From VXYL01 sp964348085 (GTDB taxonomy: Bacteria > Pseudomonadota > Gammaproteobacteria > Pseudomonadales > Azotimanducaceae), in contig CAYGBI010000002.1 in NCBI GenBank assembly GCA_964348085.1, positions 1 to 64,000 on the forward strand: a stretch of DNA of 64,000 nt, read 5' to 3'. The notes beneath the pieces are model-generated. The model was not told the origin of the DNA. It saw only the letters and a list, made by a program, of their open reading frames with translations, and ran no database searches. A program made the position numbers and the translations under genes. Positions 8,152-15,324 of this stretch are shown piece after piece; the stretch's first letter is position 1; every line of letters starts with the position of its first letter.

Positions 8152-8741
8152 TGCCGGGTCGTGTCCGCCTTAGGCCGCCGCGCCGCGAAGCATCGCGGGG
8201 CATCGTCTTGTACGTCAGCTTGGCGTTGCTGTTGGCGCTGAGCGTGGGCGGTCTGACCGCGGCGCAGACCACGATTCTGGAACTGCGCATGGCTCGTAAC
8301 GAGCGGGACGCGACGCTGGCGTTCCATGCTGCCGAGGCGGGTCTGCTGGAGGCGCAAGCTTGGTTGGCGGCCAATGCCACCGACCCGCCGACTTTGTTCG
8401 CCACGGAGGGCAACGGGTTGTACGCGGGCGTCGCCTACGGCGAGACCGCCCCTTGGCGGCGGGCCGAAGCGTGGCGCGGCGCGAACAGCGCGGTCGCGAG
8501 CGCCGTGCCGGGCACCCCGACGCGGCCGCGTTATATCGTCGAGTGGCTGGCCACGTTCTCCGATACCGGGACTCCAGACGCTCCTCTGCCACCGGCGACC
8601 GTCGACATCTTCCGTGTCACCGCCCGAGGTTCCGGCCCCGGCAATGCCACGGCGACCCTGCAAAGCACCTTCGGCATCGCCCGAGGCGGCGAAGTTCGAG
8701 CCATGACGGGCCGCTTGTCGTGGGCCGATCTCGGGGTCTAA
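8151..8741 (+). CDS. pilX: Type IV pilus assembly protein PilX
   Basis: A 196-residue protein with the PilX N-terminal pattern: a short basic leader, RGIVLYVSLALLLALSV hydrophobic helix, then ELRMARNERDATLAFHAAEAGL, characteristic of PilX/PilX_N proteins. Its ATG overlaps the pilW stop (TGATG). It closes the operon; no pilY1 adhesin gene follows, although PilY1 usually completes the set in Pseudomonas-type loci. It acts in the periplasm/inner membrane in pilus initiation. Confidence 0.85.
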   Translation: MPGRVRLRPPRREASRGIVLYVSLALLLALSVGGLTAAQTTILELRMARNERDATLAFHAAEAGLLEAQAWLAANATDPPTLFATEGNGLYAGVAYGETAPWRRAEAWRGANSAVASAVPGTPTRPRYIVEWLATFSDTGTPDAPLPPATVDIFRVTARGSGPGNATATLQSTFGIARGGEVRAMTGRLSWADLGV

Positions 8742-8771
8742 GGCGTTTAGCGCCGACCGAACTGCGCTGCC

Positions 8772-8777
8772 TATAAT
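8772..8777 (+). promoter_or_regulatory. Likely -10 element upstream of SDR gene
   Basis: A perfect TATAAT sits 40 bp before the SDR start in the 75 bp gap after pilX. No convincing -35 hexamer is placed 16-18 bp upstream, so the assignment rests on the -10 hexamer and its position. The gene also has an AGGAGAG ribosome site. Confidence 0.4.
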
Positions 8778-8816
8778 GGCCGCTCGGTTAGCGCGACTTC
8801 TTTAGGAGAGTCACCC

Positions 8817-9596
8817 ATGAGCAAGCGCACGGTTCTCGTCACTGGCGGCGCCCGCGGCATTGGCAAAGGCATCGCCAAGAGCTTTCTCCAAGCGGGCCAC
8901 AATGTGGTGATCGCCGACTTGGCACAGGGTGGCGACTGGCGCTATCCGCTCGGCACCGACGCGGAGATGCGCGCTACGGTGGAAGAACTCTCCGCGATCG
9001 GCGATGTGCGCAGCACGCCGGTGGATGTGACGGATGCGGCGTCGTGTGCTGCGGCAGTGGCCGAAACCGTGGCGGCATTCGGCGGCCTCGACGTGCTGGT
9101 GAACAACGCCGGCGTGGTGGACAGCGGCGGCATCGACGAGTTCAGCGAAGATCGCTGGGAGCAAATCTTCGCCGTCAACGTCAAGGGCGTCTTTCTTATG
9201 ACTCGCGCCGCGGTAAGCAGCCTGCGCGCTTCCGACGACGCGGCCATCGTCAACACCGCGTCGATCGCCGGCAAACGGGGCGCACCGCGCATGGCGGCGT
9301 ACTGCGGCTCGAAGTTCGCCGTGGTGGGCATCACGCAGTCGTTCGCGCTGGAACTGGCCGACGACGGCATTCGCGTCAACGCGCTTTGCCCCGGGATGGT
9401 CGGCACGGCCATGTGGCACGATCATTTGATGGCCAATCGTCGCGAGGACGACTTCGAGGAGCGCATGCGAGAGTTGATCCCGCTCGGCCGTCCACAGACC
9501 GCGCAGGACATGGGGCAGGCGGCCGTGTTCCTCGCCAGCGCGCCAAACGTCAGCGGCATCGCGCTCAACGTCGCCGGCGCATTTGAGATGCACTGA
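8817..9596 (+). CDS. SDR family oxidoreductase
   Basis: A 259-residue classical SDR. It has TGGARGIGKGIA near residue 9, NNAGVV in the middle, the catalytic triad as TASIAGKRG...YCGSK, and the C-terminal segment PGMVGTAMW. The start follows AGGAGAG with good spacing and a TATAAT upstream, so it probably has its own promoter rather than belonging to the pilin operon. It is convergent with the ADP-ribosylglycohydrolase gene. It is about as close to 3-oxoacyl-ACP or sugar-alcohol dehydrogenases as to any other SDR; the substrate is not inferable. Confidence 0.88.
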   Translation: MSKRTVLVTGGARGIGKGIAKSFLQAGHNVVIADLAQGGDWRYPLGTDAEMRATVEELSAIGDVRSTPVDVTDAASCAAAVAETVAAFGGLDVLVNNAGVVDSGGIDEFSEDRWEQIFAVNVKGVFLMTRAAVSSLRASDDAAIVNTASIAGKRGAPRMAAYCGSKFAVVGITQSFALELADDGIRVNALCPGMVGTAMWHDHLMANRREDDFEERMRELIPLGRPQTAQDMGQAAVFLASAPNVSGIALNVAGAFEMH

Positions 9597-9671
9597 CGGA
9601 CTGGCGCCGCCAAGCGCGCTCCCGGAGGGCGCGCCGTGCGGAACCGTGGCGGCGTTTGCTTGGTGCGCTCT

Positions 9672-11759
9672 TCAGCTCACGGTTGAAACGGATACCGTCT
9701 GGGTTGCGGTACGCCCTTCCTCCACCAGCAAAGCGATGCCGCCGGTTGCCAGCGCATCGTCCTCGGCGGCGAGCACCGTTTCGCCGTCGATCGCGCCGGC
9801 CAAGCGTCCGCCACTGACGGTCAGTTCGAGTTCGTAGGTCTGGTAGAGCGCCATCTCGAATGAAGTTTCCGCAAGCACTTCGGTGCCGTCCAACTCGCGC
9901 ACGAGCTGCGCTTTGCCGGCGTCGGTCATTACCAGCGCGTAGTAGCGGCGCATGCCCTGCGCCCGCGCCGCGACGCCGGCCCGGCGAACCAAGTGCGGCG
10001 TGACGTCGGCGCGAACGCGGTAGTCCGCCCAGTCCCGCGCACCGTGCAGCAACAAGCCGGTGCCCCGGTTGTGTACTAGGCGGAACGACTCGGGATAGCG
10101 CGGCGAGTATTGATCCACGCCGTTCACCCACGCGCGGCTCCACATGCTGCCGGGCTTGCGCGACAGCGTAACCTCCGGCGCCCCCCGCCAATCCAAGTGG
10201 TTGAGGTACAGCGTGCCGCCTGCCGGGGCGGTCACCACTTCCACGCCCACGGCCGCGATGGGGTAGCCGCCCAAGTCCGGCGTTCGCCAAGTCAAGGTTG
10301 TCCGGTCGCCCGGTTCGATCGCGGTGGCGGGGTTGCGCAACGTCATCAGTTTGTCGTCCGCATCGAATACGCGGATGCAGACGGCGGCCTCGACCGCTTC
10401 GTCCGCGTGTTTGGCGAGTTCCACGGCGGCCTCTATGGTCTGTCCGGGCGACAGCATGGGGCTGGTCATCAAGCCATAGCCGCGACGTTCGAAGTACTTC
10501 GCCGTAGCCAGCGAGTCGACGAACGTCGAGGTGGTGGCGCGGGCGGTGGTTCCCGGCTCCAAACGATTGAAATGCATGGCTAGGCAGCGTTCGCCACGCG
10601 CATTGGCGCGGTTGTTTACGACGCACTCGTGACCAGTGAAGCCCTGCACCGAACCGGGGTAGGAGAAATGGTAGCGGGCGCCGTTCTTCGGTGCTTCGAA
10701 GCGAGAACCCGCCAGCGCGTGCCCCATGCGCGTGATACGGTCGGCCTGCGTCGCGGCGTCGCTGACGCCGCCTCCGCTGTCGGCGCTCGGCAGGTAGCAG
10801 ATGTCCGCCACCGGGCCGCGCCAGTCCGGTCCCGCGTCGATGCCGTCCAAGCCGTGTTGAATGCCCAACAGACAGCCGAGGTTGCCGGAGTTGCAGTCCG
10901 TGTCCCAACCGGATGTGTTGACGATTTTCAACGCTTTCTGGAAATCGTCGTCGCCGTGCAGCAGCGAATGCACGATCAGGCCGTGATTGGGCACCATGTG
11001 GCAATTGCCGCCGTACTTGTCGTAGCCGTAGTTGGCTTTGATTTCGGCGAACGTCGCTCGCCAATCGTCGCCGTGGCGGGCGTGCCAGCCGCGGATGTCG
11101 CCGACCATGCGGTAGAGGACGCTGTCGTTCGGAATCTGCGCCAAGCCTAAGTCGATGAGCTTGTTGGTGTCCGACTCGACGAACGCCGCCGCCTCCATCG
11201 CCGCCAATGCTTGCGCGCCGTAAATGGCCTCGCCGTCGTGCGAGACGCTCGCCGCCCGCCGGGCGAGGTCCGCGGCGCGTTCCGGGTCGCCCGGCGACAC
11301 CATGGCCCAGCCGTCGATGAAGATCTGCGCGCCGATTTGCTCGGCGACGACCTTCCCGTTGGTCGCCATCGAGCCGCTCGCCGGCGCCTCGATGCCGGAC
11401 GCCAAACGCATGAAGGCGGTGTGCTCGGTGGAGTTGCCTAGCCCGCCCCACCACAGGATGGTGCGGTTCTCGATCAAGTAATTCAGCCACGTTTGGCCGA
11501 TTTGCCGCGGCGTCAGCCTAGGGTCGCAGCCGTAGTCCTCCAAGGCACGGATGAACGTGAACGTGCCGCTGATGTCGTCGTCGGTGACGATCAGCGGCAC
11601 GTCGAGCTTGTCGTGGACGTAGTAGTCGATCTCGCCCAAGCGCTTCTCGATGGCCTCGTTGGTCCAACCCTCGAACGGTCGCCCTAGATAGACGCCAATG
11701 ATTTTTCCGAGCACGCCGGCGTATACGCGCTCCTCGTAGTCGGCGGGTAGATTGGTCAC
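9672..11759 (-). CDS. ADP-ribosylglycohydrolase family protein with C-terminal beta-sandwich region
   Basis: About 695 residues. The N-terminal half is an ADP-ribosylglycohydrolase (DraG-type) domain: GVLGKIIGVYLGRPFEGW, metal-binding VTDDDISGTF, and NTSGWDTDCNSGNLGC. The family removes ADP-ribose from proteins or cleaves related N-glycosidic bonds using divalent metals. The C-terminal ~300 residues are unlike that domain and look like beta-sandwich modules (e.g. RADVTPHLVRRAGVAARAQG and a final LELTVSGGRLAGAIDGE), as seen in carbohydrate-associated proteins. I choose a GTG start at 11759 because AGGAGAG lies 4 nt upstream; a TTG at 11774 is the alternative. No signal peptide is seen. Confidence 0.8.
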   Translation of the reverse strand: MTNLPADYEERVYAGVLGKIIGVYLGRPFEGWTNEAIEKRLGEIDYYVHDKLDVPLIVTDDDISGTFTFIRALEDYGCDPRLTPRQIGQTWLNYLIENRTILWWGGLGNSTEHTAFMRLASGIEAPASGSMATNGKVVAEQIGAQIFIDGWAMVSPGDPERAADLARRAASVSHDGEAIYGAQALAAMEAAAFVESDTNKLIDLGLAQIPNDSVLYRMVGDIRGWHARHGDDWRATFAEIKANYGYDKYGGNCHMVPNHGLIVHSLLHGDDDFQKALKIVNTSGWDTDCNSGNLGCLLGIQHGLDGIDAGPDWRGPVADICYLPSADSGGGVSDAATQADRITRMGHALAGSRFEAPKNGARYHFSYPGSVQGFTGHECVVNNRANARGERCLAMHFNRLEPGTTARATTSTFVDSLATAKYFERRGYGLMTSPMLSPGQTIEAAVELAKHADEAVEAAVCIRVFDADDKLMTLRNPATAIEPGDRTTLTWRTPDLGGYPIAAVGVEVVTAPAGGTLYLNHLDWRGAPEVTLSRKPGSMWSRAWVNGVDQYSPRYPESFRLVHNRGTGLLLHGARDWADYRVRADVTPHLVRRAGVAARAQGMRRYYALVMTDAGKAQLVRELDGTEVLAETSFEMALYQTYELELTVSGGRLAGAIDGETVLAAEDDALATGGIALLVEEGRTATQTVSVSTVS

Positions 11760-11820
11760 GGCGCTCTCCTGCAAGTGTCGCCTTTAGTTTGGCGGGTTCG
11801 GGCGCAAAGAACTAGCGGCC

Positions 11821-11886
11821 TGTGGTGAAGTCTTCGTCGCACGAGAACGATCAGGCGACCGCCCGGCAAGGCGCGACGAGGGAGCG
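11821..11886 (-). repeat. Interspersed repeat family B, copy 1
   Basis: On the minus strand this reads a GCTCCCTCGTCGCGCCTTGC core, then about 30 bp later GTGCGACGAAGACTTCACCAC. Both blocks recur, in the same order, at 31083-31195 and 61328-61446. This copy lacks the left block CGGCATTCGAACGGCC found in the other two. It lies between divergent genes, and its edge supplies the GAGGGAG before the dioxygenase start at 11892. Confidence 0.6.
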
Positions 11887-11891
11887 CTGAA

Positions 11892-12950
11892 ATGCGAGAA
11901 TCAACCCGACGGAACATCAGCGCTCGGTTCGAGTTCGCTGCGCATGGGAGAGGGGAATTGCCGGCGGCACCGCTTCGCAGTATGCCAAGCGTCGTCTACG
12001 AGACGCCGGATTTGGCGGTGCCGGGGCAGGCGTTGTCCGCGGCCGAAATCGGCTTCTTCCAAGACCATGGCTTCCTCGTCAAGCGGGGGCTGCTCGACGC
12101 CGAGCCGCTCGCCACGGCGCTGGCGCGTATTTGGCGGCACCTTCTGGACCGAGTAGCCATCGACCGCCGCGCGAATTGGTCGCTGGCGCCGGACGACGAA
12201 ACCACTTGGACGAACCCGCGTTGGGCGCCGATGCCGCCGGCGCCGAAGGCCGGCCCTCACCAAGGACGCCAGCGCATCGTACATGCGCGTACCACGGTCA
12301 AGCTGCACGATCTCGGTACCGCGAGTTACCTATTGGACCTCTTGCCCAACAACCCTGACGTACGGCGCGTCGCGGCGGCGTTGCTCGGTGACAACCTTCG
12401 CCGCAGCGAAAGGACGCGTGGCGTATACGCGGTGTTTCCGAGTCGTGGCGAGGGCGGCGAAGCCAAGTCCTCGGTCGCCGCCTTGGTGCCGCATACGGAT
12501 CAGGTTTGCCAGCAACTGAACGCCTGCGCCTATCTGGACGATGTGCCGCCGCATGGCGGCGCCTTCACTGTCTATCCCGGCAGCCACAAGCGTCTGTTTC
12601 ACGCGCATCGGTACGAAGCCAATTGGTCGCCGCTCGGAACCTTCCGTGATGCGCTGGCGCAAGTCGTGGCGGAAGTCGTGCCGCTCGAACTCGTCGGCGG
12701 CAAGGGCGACGTGATCTTTTGGCATGGCCGCTTGGTGCATTCGCCCAGCGTCAACTCCGGCGAGCGCATTCGCTGGGCGGTGTTCGCGGACTTCACGCAT
12801 GATCGCGAGACGCTATCCGCCGAGGAGCATAGGCGCCTCGGTCAGTTCGAGTGGTTCAAGGACACCCAACTGTTCCGCGACGACTTCTGCGTCAGCGCCG
12901 ACATGTGGCGCGGCTGGCGTTGCGCGGAATCGTCGCAGGCTCGTCCTTGA
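11892..12950 (+). CDS. Phytanoyl-CoA dioxygenase (PhyH) family protein
   Basis: Up to 352 residues. The Fe(II)/2-oxoglutarate facial triad is visible as His201-Thr-Asp203 (VPHTDQVCQQ) and His283 (GRLVHSPS), with Arg292/294 for 2-oxoglutarate. The region PHGGAFTVYPGSHKRL is typical of PhyH enzymes, which hydroxylate small molecules or acyl-CoAs. The 11892 start has GAGGGAG at good spacing but adds about 30 residues not typical of the family; ATG at 11982 is the alternative. The substrate is unknown. It ends 1 bp from the end of a convergent TonB receptor gene. Confidence 0.83.
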   Translation: MRESTRRNISARFEFAAHGRGELPAAPLRSMPSVVYETPDLAVPGQALSAAEIGFFQDHGFLVKRGLLDAEPLATALARIWRHLLDRVAIDRRANWSLAPDDETTWTNPRWAPMPPAPKAGPHQGRQRIVHARTTVKLHDLGTASYLLDLLPNNPDVRRVAAALLGDNLRRSERTRGVYAVFPSRGEGGEAKSSVAALVPHTDQVCQQLNACAYLDDVPPHGGAFTVYPGSHKRLFHAHRYEANWSPLGTFRDALAQVVAEVVPLELVGGKGDVIFWHGRLVHSPSVNSGERIRWAVFADFTHDRETLSAEEHRRLGQFEWFKDTQLFRDDFCVSADMWRGWRCAESSQARP

Positions 12951-12951
12951 G

Positions 12952-15024
12952 CTACCAGGATCTCGATGCAGTAATGCCGAACCGCCTCGGTGCGCCGAGT
13001 TGCGTGAAGCCGCGGTCGGTGTAGCCGTCGCGCGGATCGTTGCCGAAGAGGAAACCGCGCACGAAATAGTCCTCGTCGGCTAGGTTCTTGCCCCAGATCT
13101 TGACTGTCCAAGGGTCGTCCCGGTAGCCGGCGCTCAAGTGCAGGAGTTGATACGCCTTCGACCGCAAGTTGTGGTTGTCGGAGAAGTAAAAGTCGTCGCG
13201 TCCTTCCCACTCGCCGCGGGCGAAGAAGGCGCCCCGTGCGCCGAAAGTGATCTCGCCCCCCACGTTGAACTGATAGCCGGGCGCGTGGGCTTGGTCGCGA
13301 CCGCCATAGTCTTCGCCGTCGCCGGTGATGAAGTCCTGGTATTCGGTGCGCAGCACGCCGAGGCGGGCGAACAAGGTCGCGCTTTCGGTAGCGAGGTACT
13401 CGAGGTCGACTTCCACGCCGCTGTTGCGGCCCTCGGCGGCGTTGCCGACGTATTGGATGAACTCGGAACTGCCATCGGCTAAGCGGCGCACGAGGGAACT
13501 CTCGATTTGCACGTCTTGCCGACGCATGTGGAACAGCGCGAGCCGCAAGGCGAGGCGTCCTTGGCGGGCCAAGGTCTTCACGCCGGCTTCGTAGTTGACC
13601 AGCGTCTCCGGGTCGTACACGCGCAGATCGGCCGCCAAGGTGCCGTCGGCGTTGAAACCACCCGCTTTGTAGCCTCGGGCGATGGACCCGTAAAGTACCG
13701 CGCCGGCGGCAAGCTCCCGATTCAGCGCGATACGACCGCCGACCATGGTGTCTGCGGGGTCGAAATCGATGCCGTTGCTGTCGTTGTAGGAGGAAGAGTG
13801 GCGCTCCACTCGAACCCCCAGGGTGAGCGAACTGGCGTCGTCGAGGGCCGTTTCCGTCTGGCCGAAGAAGGCGAGCCGGCGAATGCCGAAGGCGCTGGTG
13901 AAATCTTGGTCGATGAAGGTCGATTGACGACGAAGATCGACATCTTGATCGAGCAAGTAGACCCCGGCGAGCCAATCGGTGGCGCCGCCGAGAATGCGCC
14001 GCTCGGGTTTCGAGACCAAGCGCACCTCGGCGGTCAGCGTGTCGCGGTCGCGCAGATAGTCGTCCGTGCCGGCATACCCCCACGGATGAAAGTTCGGATA
14101 CACCCAATCCGCGTCGTATCCGTAGGCCAAGTCGGAAGTCGCCAAGCCAACGTGGGCGCGCGTCGTCGCGGCGTTGCCGTCCGCGGTTAGGCTGGCGGTG
14201 CCGTAGACGGTCTGTTGGGTGTCCTGCCCGGGTTCGTTCGCCAATGTCGTGCGCACGTTGTCGAGCGAAAAGGCGTCGTAGCCGTTGTCGGCATCGAGGA
14301 AGCCGCCGGCGAGGTCCAAGCGCACTGCTTCGGAAATGTCGGCGACAAGCCTGCCGCGCACCGTCTTGTCGCTCAGATTGTCCGTATCGTCCCGGTTCAG
14401 GAAGGCGTTGTCGATGAACCCGTCGCTCTCGTCGATACGCACGACTAGACGACCTCGCGCGATGTCGGAAAGCGCGCCGGACGCCACCGCGCCAAGGCCG
14501 TAGGTTCCGTAATTGCCGCCCGTCAACTCCACGAGACCTTCGGGGTTGTCGGTCGGTGCGCGGGTGACGACGTTGATTAGCCCGGCCAAGGCGTTGGCGC
14601 CGTAGAGCGTTCCTTGCGGGCCGCGCAGCACCTCCACCTGCTCGACGTCGAACAGGCTTGCGACCGTGCCTAAGCCGGATAGATCCACGCCGTCGACGAT
14701 CAAGCCGACGGAACTGTTCAGCGGTTCCTCGAACTGTCCGCGCTCACCGATGCCGCGAATTTGCAGAAAGCGCGCTCGCGATGCGCCTTTGGCGAAGTTC
14801 AGATTGGGCACGGCGCCGAGCAGGTCGTCGAGATGCGAGGCCGCCCGTGCCGCGATCTCCGCATCCGTCACGACGCTGATGCTCGAAGGAACCCGGCTTA
14901 GGTCATCGCCGCGCAAGGTGGCGGTGACGACCACTTCCTCGATCAAGTCGTCGTCTTCCTCGGCGGGAACGGTAACGGCTGCTAGTGCGATTGAAAGGGC
15001 GATTGCGACGGCAGGTCTTGGCAT
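12952..15024 (-). CDS. TonB-dependent outer-membrane receptor, thiamin-regulated
   Basis: About 690 residues. A signal peptide (MPRPAVAIALSIALAAVTVP) precedes a TonB-box-like EEVVVTATLRG, a plug domain with VEQVEVLRGPQGTLYGANAL, and a beta-barrel ending in a C-terminal aromatic (ASRSW). I start at 15024, where GAGGAG lies 8 nt upstream; ATG at 15072, directly after the riboswitch, would add 16 residues. A TPP riboswitch lies immediately upstream, so the cargo is probably thiamin, a thiamin precursor or a thiamin-bearing compound taken up with TonB energy. Receptors of similar class and control are known in other Gram-negatives. Confidence 0.9.
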   Translation of the reverse strand: MPRPAVAIALSIALAAVTVPAEEDDDLIEEVVVTATLRGDDLSRVPSSISVVTDAEIAARAASHLDDLLGAVPNLNFAKGASRARFLQIRGIGERGQFEEPLNSSVGLIVDGVDLSGLGTVASLFDVEQVEVLRGPQGTLYGANALAGLINVVTRAPTDNPEGLVELTGGNYGTYGLGAVASGALSDIARGRLVVRIDESDGFIDNAFLNRDDTDNLSDKTVRGRLVADISEAVRLDLAGGFLDADNGYDAFSLDNVRTTLANEPGQDTQQTVYGTASLTADGNAATTRAHVGLATSDLAYGYDADWVYPNFHPWGYAGTDDYLRDRDTLTAEVRLVSKPERRILGGATDWLAGVYLLDQDVDLRRQSTFIDQDFTSAFGIRRLAFFGQTETALDDASSLTLGVRVERHSSSYNDSNGIDFDPADTMVGGRIALNRELAAGAVLYGSIARGYKAGGFNADGTLAADLRVYDPETLVNYEAGVKTLARQGRLALRLALFHMRRQDVQIESSLVRRLADGSSEFIQYVGNAAEGRNSGVEVDLEYLATESATLFARLGVLRTEYQDFITGDGEDYGGRDQAHAPGYQFNVGGEITFGARGAFFARGEWEGRDDFYFSDNHNLRSKAYQLLHLSAGYRDDPWTVKIWGKNLADEDYFVRGFLFGNDPRDGYTDRGFTQLGAPRRFGITASRSW

Positions 15025-15073
15025 CTGTGCTCTCCTCGTTTTGCGGAGGGCAGATGTGGTCGACCTGAGCATT

Positions 15074-15160
15074 CACCCATCCCTCCGCCGGTATTGTCCG
15101 GATCAGGTTCAAAGGGTCCGCGTAGCGCGTCTCAGGCCTTATCGGCCGCCCCTTAGTGAC
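15074..15160 (-). promoter_or_regulatory. TPP (thiamin pyrophosphate) riboswitch
   Basis: The minus-strand sequence has the THI-box hallmarks in order: AAGGGGCGGCC, CTGAGA at about 15129-15134, ACCCTTTGAACCTGATCCGG, and the closing GCGGAGGGA. It ends a few bases before the ATG at 15072 and about 55 nt before the preferred start at 15024. The GGAGGGA tail may be the sequestered ribosome site. TPP binding would be expected to lower expression of the TonB receptor. Boundaries are approximate. Confidence 0.93.
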
Positions 15161-15279
15161 GGCGCTATATTGGTCGCGTTGATGGCGGATGTCAACTGCG
15201 GTGCAGGCGCTCCGCGGGCAGTTGGTGTCCTGTCCGGTTGATTTCTTGTACCGCAGCGTGCCGCACGGGCTTGTGGTAA

Positions 15280-15323
15280 GGCGCAAGGCGGTGCCGTAGG
15301 CGACGGCATTCGTGGCGCTCGCG
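15280..15323 (+). repeat. Short repeat shared with the 5.9 kb element
   Basis: About 44 bp just downstream of the proS stop, closely matching the spacer of the paired-hairpin element at 5904-5946 (GGCGA/CAAGGCGGYGCCG...GGCGACGGCWTTCGTGGCGCT). Here the flanking hairpins are missing. It lies in the 300 bp between the TonB receptor start and proS, which otherwise holds the TPP riboswitch. Confidence 0.55.
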
Positions 15324-15324
15324 G

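Noticed and set aside
9565..11490. 641-residue open frame on the minus strand overlapping the ADP-ribosylglycohydrolase
   Set aside because: Arg/Gly/Ala-rich low-complexity translation with no family motifs; it is the out-of-frame shadow of the real gene, common in GC-rich DNA.
12842..14107. 421-residue open frame inside the TonB receptor
   Set aside because: Same-strand shifted-frame shadow, Arg-rich; the overlapping receptor frame has clear plug and barrel features.
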